Shown: one piece after another, positions 18,284 through 27,000 of the stretch
How the letters are laid out: every line of letters begins with the position of its first letter
How positions within the stretch are numbered: position 1 is the first letter of the stretch
Assembly: GCA_028291545.1 (NCBI GenBank)
Contig: JAQGHR010000029.1
Coordinates: 1 to 53,085, forward strand
Length of the DNA: 53,085 nt
Direction: 5' to 3'
From: Planctomycetota bacterium
GTDB taxonomy: Bacteria > Planctomycetota > Planctomycetia > Isosphaerales > Isosphaeraceae
The notes under the pieces: model-generated
What the model was told of the DNA's origin: nothing
Database searches by the model: none
What the model saw: only the letters and a program-made list of their open reading frames with translations
Program-made: the position numbers and the translations under genes

Positions 18284-18574
18284 TCATTCCGGCTCTTTCG
18301 GCGGCTCGTCCCTGGTGCTGCGGAGTTCCAGGTATCGCTCGCCCGCTTCCAGGCCCTCGATCAGGTGCGGGAGGGCCCCGAGAATGCTGAAGACCCCGAG
18401 GATGATCAGGCCGTGGCCGACGCGGACCTGACCCTGAGTGACGTCCTCACGGAGCGTGTGCGAGGCGTCGGAGAGGCCGATCACCAGGAGTGTCACCCCC
18501 TTCACCAGATTGGTGATGGAATTATCGACGAAAGCCCTGATCCCCCTCGCCATGCGGCTCCCGCGCTCGGCCAT
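18284..18574 (-). CDS. Small membrane protein of unknown function
   Basis: 96 residues. AAGGAGG lies 7 bases ahead of the ATG. Two hydrophobic segments (around ITNLVKGVTLLVIGLSDA and VGHGLIILGVFSILGALPHLI) suggest a two-helix inner-membrane protein with a charged C-terminal tail. It resembles unnamed small planctomycete membrane proteins. It sits between the Gly-rich/TPR gene and the sulfatases on the same strand. Confidence 0.7.
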   Translation of the reverse strand: MAERGSRMARGIRAFVDNSITNLVKGVTLLVIGLSDASHTLREDVTQGQVRVGHGLIILGVFSILGALPHLIEGLEAGERYLELRSTRDEPPKEPE

Positions 18575-18659
18575 GGCCGGGCCTCCTTCGGTTGAACCTC
18601 AGTAATACCGCGCAATCGGGGACGATGACGTTCGCATCGATCATCGCCCCCGATGCGGC

Positions 18660-20507
18660 TCAGCGGGCGAAGCTCAGGCCCGGGTCATCGGACGCGGCCC
18701 CGACGGCCCGGAAGACGAAGTGGCGGTCGTCTTGCCAGGCGACGGTGCCGGCCATGTTCCCCGCGCCGGGCTGGTCGCTGCCGAGAGTGAGCACACCGTC
18801 GGCAGTCGTCGACTTACCCTTGATCTTGAGGGGCGGTTTGCCCTGGGCGTTCACGGCCCACTCGAAGCCGCCGTCGTCCTTGATCGTGAGAGCGATCTTC
18901 GCGCCCTGGGGCTGTGCGACCCAGGCGCCCGTCAACTTGCCCGCGTCGAACGCTTCAGGCGTGGGCGCGGCGGCGACGGCGGCCCCGCCCGGCCGGAGCT
19001 TGGCGAGGAGCTGGGCCGAGAGCGTGTCGTTCGGCTGGAGCGCCACGACGTTCTCTAGCGGGCCGACCGCGGATTGCCCTTGCCCCTGTGTGATGTACTG
19101 GTACGCCTGCACGAACTGGGCCTTGGCCGATTTGGGGTTGGCCTTGACGAAGGCTTCCAGGCCGCGGAGTTGCCGCGTGTAGACGTCGGCGTCCGAATAG
19201 TTGCCGATGAGGGTCGTCCAGTCCCAGCCGGGGCCGACGGAGAGGACCGCGTAGAGGGGGGCGGCGGCCTGCTCGTACTCTCCCCGGGCGAACCGAACCA
19301 GACCGAGGAATTGATGCAAGGTCACGTCGTTCGGCATCTGCGCGAGCGCCTGCTGGGTGAGGTTCAGCGCGGCGTCATAGTCGCCTCCGTGGAACGCGGC
19401 GCGGGCCTGGGCCACGGCGGCGCCCCCCTGGTCGGCCGCGGTCGGCGCGGGCGGTGCGGCCGCCGTGTTCAGCGGCTGGGAGTAGTCGTAGGCGGGCGCC
19501 GCGGCAGGTTGCGCGGCATTGACGGGCTGACCCGGTGACGCGTCTCCGATGGCGCCGCCCGAGTACGGATTGCTGTACGACGAGTATCCATAGCCATAGG
19601 CCGGCGAGCCCGCGCCCCAGGCGGCGACGCCGCCATAGCCGTTCACGGCCGATGAGCCGTAGTTCCCATTCCAGGTCCCACCGGCCATCCCGGGATGGTA
19701 CTGGTTGTACTGATTGTTGTTGGCATAGGCCGCGCCCGCCGCCGCGGCCCCGGCGTTGGAATAGTTGTTGTGATTATTGTTGTTGTTCGCGTAACCCGCG
19801 CCGGCCGCGGCTGCGCCGGCGTTGGGGTACTGGCTCTGATTCCGATTGGCGTAGCCCGCGCCAGCCGCGGCCGCGCCGGCGTTGGGATACTGGCTCTGGT
19901 TGCGGTTCGCGGCGCCCGCACCGGCCGCGGCTGCGCCAGCCGTAGACGGGTTATTCGACTGGTTACGGTTCGAGGCGCCCGCGCCAGCCGCCGCGGCACC
20001 GGCCGCAGAAGGGTTGTTCGACTGGTTACGATTCGAGGCGCCGGCACCCGCCGCGGCCGCGCCGGCGTTGGAGTGATTGTTCGACTGGTTGCGATTCGAG
20101 GCGGCCGCGGCTGCCCCGGCGTTCGAGTTGTTCGAGCCGCCGTTCCGGCTGCCCGAGCCTTCGCCACTCGCGTAGGGGTTGCGGTTGCCGCTCGACGACC
20201 CGCCCGACGCGTTACGTGGCTGACTGAACGAGGGAGAATGGCTCGAACCGCCGCCGTATCCGCCACCGCCGCGTTCACCGCCGCCGCCTTGATCGCCGCC
20301 ACCGCCTCGTTGGCCGCCGCCGCCACGTTGGCCACCGTCACCACCGCCGCCGCCACGTTGGCCACCGTCACCGCCGCCGCCGCCACGTTGGCCACCGCCA
20401 CCACCGCCGCGCTGCATGCCGCCGCCGCGACCGGCGAAGGCGTCCGACGGGATGGCCAGGATGGTCAACGAAGCGCAGATGGCGAGCTTCGAGAGAGTTC
20501 GTGTCAT
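18660..20507 (-). CDS. Secreted Gly/Asn-rich repeat protein with TPR and C-terminal beta domain (paralogue 2)
   Basis: 615 residues. The start at 20507 opens a signal peptide (MTRTLSKLAICASLTILAIPSDAFA). The N-terminal region is low-complexity: Gly/Gln/Arg tract with GGDGGQRGG units, then about seven tandem units of the type SNRNQSNN-(P/H)S-AGAAAAGAG, then Tyr/Asn/Gly repeats. The C-terminal ~300 residues are TPR-like helices (VAQARAAFHGGDYDAALN…, LYAVLSVGPGWDWTTLIG) and a final beta domain (LTGAWVAQP…DPGLSFAR), closely matching the protein at 9206-11113. The Asn/Gln-rich repeats resemble amyloid-like or adhesive sequences (inference). It starts 41 bases after the NTF2-fold gene, so they are probably co-transcribed. 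Confidence 0.85.
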   Translation of the reverse strand: MTRTLSKLAICASLTILAIPSDAFAGRGGGMQRGGGGGGQRGGGGGDGGQRGGGGGDGGQRGGGGQRGGGGDQGGGGERGGGGYGGGSSHSPSFSQPRNASGGSSSGNRNPYASGEGSGSRNGGSNNSNAGAAAAASNRNQSNNHSNAGAAAAGAGASNRNQSNNPSAAGAAAAGAGASNRNQSNNPSTAGAAAAGAGAANRNQSQYPNAGAAAAGAGYANRNQSQYPNAGAAAAGAGYANNNNNHNNYSNAGAAAAGAAYANNNQYNQYHPGMAGGTWNGNYGSSAVNGYGGVAAWGAGSPAYGYGYSSYSNPYSGGAIGDASPGQPVNAAQPAAAPAYDYSQPLNTAAAPPAPTAADQGGAAVAQARAAFHGGDYDAALNLTQQALAQMPNDVTLHQFLGLVRFARGEYEQAAAPLYAVLSVGPGWDWTTLIGNYSDADVYTRQLRGLEAFVKANPKSAKAQFVQAYQYITQGQGQSAVGPLENVVALQPNDTLSAQLLAKLRPGGAAVAAAPTPEAFDAGKLTGAWVAQPQGAKIALTIKDDGGFEWAVNAQGKPPLKIKGKSTTADGVLTLGSDQPGAGNMAGTVAWQDDRHFVFRAVGAASDDPGLSFAR

Positions 20508-20548
20508 GGAGCTTTTCCTATGTGTGAGAGCACGGGTGTGAAGGATAG

Positions 20549-21505
20549 TCACTTGCCGACCTCGGGGGGTTTGCGTACCACGATGAACTCGTCGATCCCG
20601 TCGATCGCGGCCCCGCCGAGGGTCCGGTCGACCGACTGCCAGCCGATGCGATCCTTGCCCAGGCGCGTGACGATGTTCGTGGCCGACGCGGGCAGCCCAT
20701 CCTGGCGCACGCCCTCGACCTTGATGACCCAGTGGTTGCCGTTGCGGGTCCAGTACCCTTCGCCGTGGCCGCCTTCGGAGTCGAAAATCCAGGTCTTGAA
20801 TTGTTTCTTCAGCGGGTCCCAGCCGATGCGCTGCGTGCCCGAGAGAACCGGTTGTCCCTTGGTCTTCATGGTGAACTCGCGATCGAGGAAGTGACCGTCC
20901 TTGGCCCACTTGCACGTGGTGGAGACGACCGCGTCCTGGCTCTCGTTGACCCAATCGCCGACCAGCCACTCCAGCTCCTTCAGACGGTCGTGAGGGGCGA
21001 GGTCGTGCGAGACCTCGTCTCGGACGGCCGACTGGAGCCAGCGGCCGCCAACCTTGACATACACGGCGGTGAACCGGGTGTGCTCGGGAGCCGCTCCGCT
21101 GGCGGGCTTGATCGTCGTGCGCCCCTCCTCGAGCGCCGTCTCGGGGCCGAGGAAGCGAAGTGAATCGACCCGGATGGCGATCGTGCTTCCCTTGGTCCCG
21201 GCGAACGACGCGGCGTACTGCTCGCGAATCGCGTCGCGGCCCTCGATCCGCTCGCCTTGCTCGTCGACGACCAGCGCCGTCTCCGTGTACGTGGCGGCCG
21301 CGGCGTCGGCGTCGCCGGCATTGAATGCCTTGGTGAACGCGTCGAGAAGCGCCGTCAGCGCCTTCTCGTCATCGCCCCGCGCGGCCACGGCGGGCTTTAC
21401 CGCGGCCGAGGTCTGCGTGGCCGCCGCGCCCTTCGGCGCGACCTGGGCGCTCAGGCCCGACCCCGTCGCGACCGACGCGACGATGAACAACGGAAAGACC
21501 TTCAT
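20549..21505 (-). CDS. Secreted NTF2-fold (SnoaL/SgcJ-like) protein
   Basis: The ATG at 21505 was chosen because GGGAGAAG precedes it and a signal peptide follows (MKVFPLFIVASVATGSGLSA). Residues ~45-165 form an NTF2-like domain of the SgcJ/EcaC type (ALTALLDAFTKAFNAGDADAAAATYTETALVVDEQGERIEGRDAI…). Residues ~175-315 form a beta-rich domain typical of DUF1579-like proteins (LKELEWLVGDWVNES…, GTQRIGWDPLKKQFKTWIFDSEGGHGEGYW). NTF2-fold domains form pockets for small molecules or are non-catalytic. No catalytic residues can be named. It lies between mscS and the Gly-rich/TPR gene with 67- and 41-base gaps. Confidence 0.78.
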   Translation of the reverse strand: MKVFPLFIVASVATGSGLSAQVAPKGAAATQTSAAVKPAVAARGDDEKALTALLDAFTKAFNAGDADAAAATYTETALVVDEQGERIEGRDAIREQYAASFAGTKGSTIAIRVDSLRFLGPETALEEGRTTIKPASGAAPEHTRFTAVYVKVGGRWLQSAVRDEVSHDLAPHDRLKELEWLVGDWVNESQDAVVSTTCKWAKDGHFLDREFTMKTKGQPVLSGTQRIGWDPLKKQFKTWIFDSEGGHGEGYWTRNGNHWVIKVEGVRQDGLPASATNIVTRLGKDRIGWQSVDRTLGGAAIDGIDEFIVVRKPPEVGK

Positions 21506-21572
21506 CACTATGCTTCTCCCTTCGGAAAGGACGGGTTCCCCGCCTTGCGACACAGATCGCAACGGCATTCAC

Positions 21573-23618
21573 TCACTTCGGCTCGGTGCAGACGCCCTTG
21601 TCCAGCGAGATGCCGAGACGATCGGCCAGGCTGAGGACTTCGAGGATCAGTCCGTCGCGGGCGATCAGCTCGGAGTGACCGTCCAGGACGTCGAAGTGGA
21701 CCTCGATCAGGATGTCGACCCCGGAACTCCCGAGGTCATTCAGCGCAACCTCGTATTTCTTCTGTAGCACACCCGGCCGGCCGCGGATCAGGTCCAGGAG
21801 ACCGTCGCGGAATTCGATCAGGCGTTCGGGGGGCGTACCGTGCGGCACGAGGATGTGGGACTGGAACCGACGGAACCGACGGGCGCCGAAATTGGTGACG
21901 TGCGCGGTCGTCAGGTCGGAGTTGGGGATGGTCAGCAGGGAGTCATCCAGCCCGCGGATCCGCGTGGTACGGAGCCCGACGGATTCGACCACCCCCTTGT
22001 TCCCGCCGATCTCGACCAGGTCCCCGACCCGGAACGTGCGGTCGGCGATCAACATCAATGATCCAAAGAAGTTCTTGAGAGTGTCCTGCGCAGCCAGGGC
22101 GACCGCAAGGCCCCCGATCCCCAGCCCCGCGAAGACCGTCCCGATGTCGAATTCGAACAGGTTGAGCAACGCCGCCAGCCCGCAGGCGACCACCACGATC
22201 TTGAGCACCAGCGACAGCACCGGATAGCCCATCGCCGCGAAGGTCGTCGCCCCCGGTTGCGTGAGGGCTGGCCCGGCGACCAGCTTCAGGATCGGGTCGA
22301 TCAGTCCATAGGCCGCCACGGCCGCCGCGAGCCAGTAGACCGGGACCAGCGCCGCCAGCAGGGAACCGGCGAGCTCGATCCTCAGATCGAGCATCGCCAC
22401 GCCCTCGACGAGCATCCAGGCCACGGCCAGCCAGCCGATCGGGCGGGCCCACAACCGGAGTTCGCGATCGTCGGCGGTCACCCCCCTCCAGGCCATCAGA
22501 GACCGGAGCACGCGCGCGGACGGCCAGACCGCGAGTCGGTACACCGGCACGACCAGCAGAACGAGCAGCACCATCCCCGCGACTTGATACGCGGCGAGCG
22601 ACCACGGACCCGACGCCACGACCTGGGACCGGAGCCAGCCGGGGAGCCGTTGCCGCAGCCACAATCCGGGCAAGTGACGGAACGCCGGCGCGGCCGAGGT
22701 GCGGCCGATCGCGGTCAGTTCCGGTACGAGCGGCTTCGTTTCGAACTCATCGTAGAGCCGGTCGACGGACTGGACCGTGGCCCGGTTGAACAGCCACTGG
22801 CCCTTCCGCTTGCCCGAGGCCTGCCGCTCGGCGGTGATCCGGCCCTCCTTGTGGACGACCGCCTCCAGCGGGAGGCCGACCGACGTGTCGGGCACGTCCT
22901 GGAAGATGATGAAAACATTTCGATCGAGGACCTCCTTGAGCTTGAACGCCAGCTCCCTGCCGACGATCTGGCGGGCCGGGTCGGGAATCTCGCTCAGATC
23001 CAGGCATTCGGCGGCCCTGTCGAAATCCCCCTTCTTCAGCACCTCAATGTAGGTGCGGAACATCGCATAAGGGGATCGGAAATCGGCCGGGACGTCGCCG
23101 ATATCCTTCCCCTGGCCGGCGGCGAGGGCACGCTCCCAAAGGAGCAGCCGCAACCTCGGCAGGCTTTCGAGCGTCTTGCCCTCGAAGAGCCACCGGCCGT
23201 CGGTCCGCCGGTGCAATTTCAGCTTCACGTCCTTCCCTTCGCCGATCTCACATTCCGCGCCTTCCATCCGGTCGGGGATCACATACGTCGGGATGTTCGT
23301 CGACCGGAGCATGAACTCCAGCTCGAACGCGTACCGGCCGCCGCTCCGCCGATCGGGCGGCAACTCGGAGAGGTCCAGGCAGGCGAGCGCGTCCTCGATC
23401 TTGTGCGGGTCGTCCTCGCTCAGGTTCATCGCGATCAGGAACGTCCGCACGGTCGCCCGCGGGGAACGAAACCGGGGGTCGACGGACGGGACAACCGGCC
23501 TGGCGGTCGCGACCTCGTTGGACTCTCCCCTCGGTCGGGCCTCCTGGCCTGCGTACAGGGGGGGACCGCCCAGGAGCAACGCACTCGCGAGCAGGATCAG
23601 ATCTCGCCGAGGGCTCAT
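21573..23618 (-). CDS. MscS-family mechanosensitive channel with a duplicated periplasmic module
   Basis: 681 residues. After a signal peptide (~1-23) come two tandem related periplasmic modules: ~50-155 (FRSPRATVRTFLIAMN…CLDLSELP…RWLFEGKTLESLPRL) and ~180-290 (FRSPYAMFRTYIEVLK…CLDLSEIP…QWLFNRATVQSVDRLY). Several transmembrane helices follow (~340-500). The MscS pore and beta domain then appear (AALLNLFEFDIGTVFAGLGIGGLAVALAAQ, LGSLMLIADRTFRVGDLVEIGG-type stretch, GLRTTRIRGLDDSLLTIPNS). It releases solutes under membrane tension; the large periplasmic part may sense the envelope. Its start codon overlaps the stop of the 92-residue gene upstream (ATGA), indicating translational coupling. Confidence 0.92.
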   Translation of the reverse strand: MSPRRDLILLASALLLGGPPLYAGQEARPRGESNEVATARPVVPSVDPRFRSPRATVRTFLIAMNLSEDDPHKIEDALACLDLSELPPDRRSGGRYAFELEFMLRSTNIPTYVIPDRMEGAECEIGEGKDVKLKLHRRTDGRWLFEGKTLESLPRLRLLLWERALAAGQGKDIGDVPADFRSPYAMFRTYIEVLKKGDFDRAAECLDLSEIPDPARQIVGRELAFKLKEVLDRNVFIIFQDVPDTSVGLPLEAVVHKEGRITAERQASGKRKGQWLFNRATVQSVDRLYDEFETKPLVPELTAIGRTSAAPAFRHLPGLWLRQRLPGWLRSQVVASGPWSLAAYQVAGMVLLVLLVVPVYRLAVWPSARVLRSLMAWRGVTADDRELRLWARPIGWLAVAWMLVEGVAMLDLRIELAGSLLAALVPVYWLAAAVAAYGLIDPILKLVAGPALTQPGATTFAAMGYPVLSLVLKIVVVACGLAALLNLFEFDIGTVFAGLGIGGLAVALAAQDTLKNFFGSLMLIADRTFRVGDLVEIGGNKGVVESVGLRTTRIRGLDDSLLTIPNSDLTTAHVTNFGARRFRRFQSHILVPHGTPPERLIEFRDGLLDLIRGRPGVLQKKYEVALNDLGSSGVDILIEVHFDVLDGHSELIARDGLILEVLSLADRLGISLDKGVCTEPK

Positions 23619-23893
23619 GACATGCGCTCCGCATCGCTCGGGAGAGGGTTCACCCCGTCGCCCATATCGGTTGGTTGCACCCGGGCCGCCGCAGCCTGGA
23701 CGCCGGGAAGGACGAAGGGTCGGTCCAGCAGCCTGTCCGGCCGGTCATGGGCCATCAGGAGGGCTTCGACCCGGTGTCGTAACACGTCGTCGGCCGCGCA
23801 CTCGCGGTCGAGCACGGCGGTACGACCGCCGGGGGTCCCGGTGGCCAGGGCCGCCAGGAATACGGCCTGGACACGATCCGGATCGAGCGTCAT
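23615..23893 (-). CDS. Orphan copy of a planctomycete kinase N-terminal region
   Basis: 92 residues. The first ~65 residues (LDPDRVQAVFLAAL…RTAVLDRECAADDVLRHRVEALLMAHDRPDRLLDRP) match the N-terminus of the Ser/Thr kinase encoded upstream at 24050-27973 nearly position for position. No kinase domain follows. Its stop codon overlaps the mscS start (ATGA). It is either a decayed tandem kinase copy or a stand-alone docking module placed between kinase and channel. No clear ribosome-binding site is seen before its ATG. Confidence 0.65.
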   Translation of the reverse strand: MTLDPDRVQAVFLAALATGTPGGRTAVLDRECAADDVLRHRVEALLMAHDRPDRLLDRPFVLPGVQAAAARVQPTDMGDGVNPLPSDAERMS

Positions 23894-24049
23894 GAAGTGG
23901 TTCTCGCGTGAGGTGCCACCTCATCATGCGCCGTTTGCGGCCGTCGCTGTCGAAAAAAACGGGAAGCGGGAGAAAACGGCGCGGTCGTGCGAGAGAGACG
24001 GTCGGCCAGGTTGCCGGGAAGACGGTTGTCTGCGGTCCATCTTTCCCGG

Positions 24050-27000
24050 TCAAGGCCCCGCGGGCGGAGCCGCTGGTGCGCCATCGAGATTGACGCCGCG
24101 GCCGGCGATGTCTGAAGTGGTCGAACGCCGGCGGAACTCTCGCCAGCGATCGAGCCACTCTTCGGCCGACAGGTTGACCGTGCCCCCACCCTCGTGGAGC
24201 CGCTGGCCTGCGAGGAGTTCGGCCTGGAGGCACAGCGCGCCCGGGTCGGAATCGGTCCGCCCCAGCTCGCCGAGATCGAGGACGGCCAGCGACGACATGG
24301 CCCCGCCGACAACCGCATGCGCGCCGTCCGGGGTCACGACGAGGCACTCAGGTTCGTCCCCGATCGCCAGCGGCGGGGTGACCGGCTTGCCGGTGCGCCA
24401 ATCCCACGCGCGGCCGGTCCCATCGATGCTCGCCGAGAGCACCCAGCGCCCGTCCGGCGTGAAGGTCGCGGCGAGGGCCTCCTTGGAGTGCTCGAACGGC
24501 GGGCAGACCAGCCGGCGAGCCCGCCAGTCCCAGACGCGGATCGTGTGATCGCGACATGCGGTCGCGAGCAGTTCGCCGTCGGGGCTGAAGGTCGCGGTGT
24601 AGACGATGTCCGGATGCGCCGGCAGCTCGACGAGCGCCGCCCCCGTCGCCAGGTCGCGGACCCGGACCGAGCCGTCGTAGGACGCGAGGGCCATGAGCCG
24701 GCCGTCGGGGGAGAACTGGAGGTCGTGGCACTTGTCCCGGTGGGGCAAGGCCGGGTAGCGCAGGCGGCCCGTGTCCGCGTCCCAGACGCGGGCGTCGTTC
24801 CCCATCCCCCAGGTCAGCACGCTCCGGCCGTCGGGGCTGAACGCGACCTTGCCGTTGTTGACCCAGTGGTGGGCGGGCTCGGCGTCGTGCGCCGCCCAGC
24901 GCCTGACCTCGCGGCCCGAGTCGGCCTCGAAGATCAGCAATTCGCCGCCCCCGCAGAGCACCGCGAGGCGGCGCCCGTCGCGGCGGTACGCGAGGCTGCG
25001 GGGATCGGAGGGCAGATTCGCCCGCCATGCCGGTCGCCCGCTCGACCAGTCCCACGCCACGACCTCCCGTCCCTCGGTCGATGGATCTACGCGAACGCCG
25101 AGCGTGGCCACGGATTTCCCGTCGGGGGAGAAGGTCGCGTCGGCGATGATGCCTCCCGGATGGAGTGGCGGCCCGGCCGATTGGCCCGTCGCGACGCGGA
25201 TCGCCTGCGTGACCGCTAGCTTGCTCTGACTCTGGAAGCTCATCCCCGTCGCGATAAGCAGCGTGCCGTCGGGGCTGAGCGAAGCGAACGAGCTATGGCG
25301 GTCCAGGGGGACGCGAGACGTTGGCACCCCGTCCTCGGGCAGTGCCCAGAGGCGGATCAGCTCGCCGTCCTGAGTGGCGATCGAACGCCCCCGGGGCGCG
25401 AAAGCCACGAGCCTGACCGAGCGGTGGAGGTCGATCGGCGGTGCCAGGAGCTCGCCGCCCGGGACGGCCCATTGTCGGACCGTGTTGTCGGTCGAGCCCG
25501 TCAGCAGCGCCCGGCCGTCGGCGCTGAAGCTCGCGCCCAGCACGGTGTTCTTGTGCTCCAACACCGGCCCGACGGGTCGGCCGGTGGCGACCTCGAAGAG
25601 CCGGACGCGCGGGGATTGAAAACCGATCGCGGCGAGATACCTCCCGTCGGGGCTGATCTCGATCGCGGCGAACCTCATGGGGATCCGCTCGTCAGCCGCC
25701 GGTGCCGTGCCGGCCAGCCCGGGGGCGTCGATCGCGAGGACCTCCGCCCCCGTCTCCACCGCGCGCAAGGTGAGCGCTTTCTGGCCGCCATAGGTGATCA
25801 ACCCCCGGCCGCCGTCGACGAACAAAGGCGGCGAGAAGAACTCGGGAAACCAGGGGCTTCCGTGCGGCACCTGGACGTGAGGAGCGGGCGTCCAGAGCGG
25901 GAGTCCCGCATTGCCGGCGACGGCAAAGAGCCGTGCGTGATTATCCAGGCACCCGGTCGCCAGAAAGCGGCCTTCGGGGTGGAACGCCAGGTTCGTCACG
26001 GCCGCGGGATGCGCCAGGTCGGGGGTGGCGAACGCCCGTGACCGGACATCCCAGATCCGGGCGACATCGCCTCCGGCGATCGCCAGGTAGCGGCCATCGG
26101 GGCTGTAACTCAGGAGGCGGATACGTCCCGGGAACTTGATCCGGGTCGCCCCATCGCCGGCCGGGAAGTCGGCGACGATCACATCGCCTTCGCCAAGCCC
26201 CACCGCAAGGGCTTTGCCATCGGGGCTCCAGGCGGCCGCCGGGACGTCCGAGAAACCGCCACCAAAGGGAACAGCTCGCTCGGCCGAGAGGTCCCAGAGC
26301 GTATGGCGTGCGTCCCTGGCCGCGCCGCCGATGATGCTCTTCGTGATCAAATGACGCCCGCCGGGGTGGAAGACGAGGCCCGCTGGCCGTGTTCCGTCGG
26401 TGACCACCGCGTGAAGCGGCGTGATCGCCTGGCGGCCCCAGCTTCGGGCGCGGACCGAGTTCGCGAGCCGGCGGTCAGGGTCCGCCTTCGCCCGCCTCGC
26501 GGCGTTGGCGAACCAGAGGGCCGCACGCGCATGGTCACCCTGGTCGCCGGCGGCGATCCCGCTGGTCGTGTACATGTCTACCAGAGTCACTTCGGTCTCC
26601 CGCCGCGCCTCCGCCTCGGCGACGGCCCGCTTCGTGGCCAGGTCGCGAGCCCTGACCGCCTCGCCCCACTGCCAGAGCACGCCGGTCAGCCCCAGGGCGG
26701 CCACCAGGATGACGGCGGCGGTCAGCGCGGCCGGGGCCGGATGCCGCCGGCACCACCGCCAGGCCCGCTCCCAGACCGGGACCGGTCGCGCCACGATCGG
26801 CTCGCCGTCCAGGAACCGCCGCAGGTCCTCGGCCAGCGCGGAGGCCGATTCGTAACGCTTCCCCGAATCCTTCTGAAGGCACTTCAGCGCGATCGTCTCG
26901 ATGTCGCGGGGCAGGCCGGGGACCAGTCGCGACGGCGGCACGGGCTCGACGGACTGGACCTGCTCCAGGGTCTCCAGGATCGTCGCGCCCCGGAACGGAG

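Noticed and set aside
20040..20420. Repeats of constant length that might be a CRISPR or tandem-repeat locus
   Set aside because: They are in-frame Gly/Asn/Ala protein repeats of the second Gly-rich/TPR protein.
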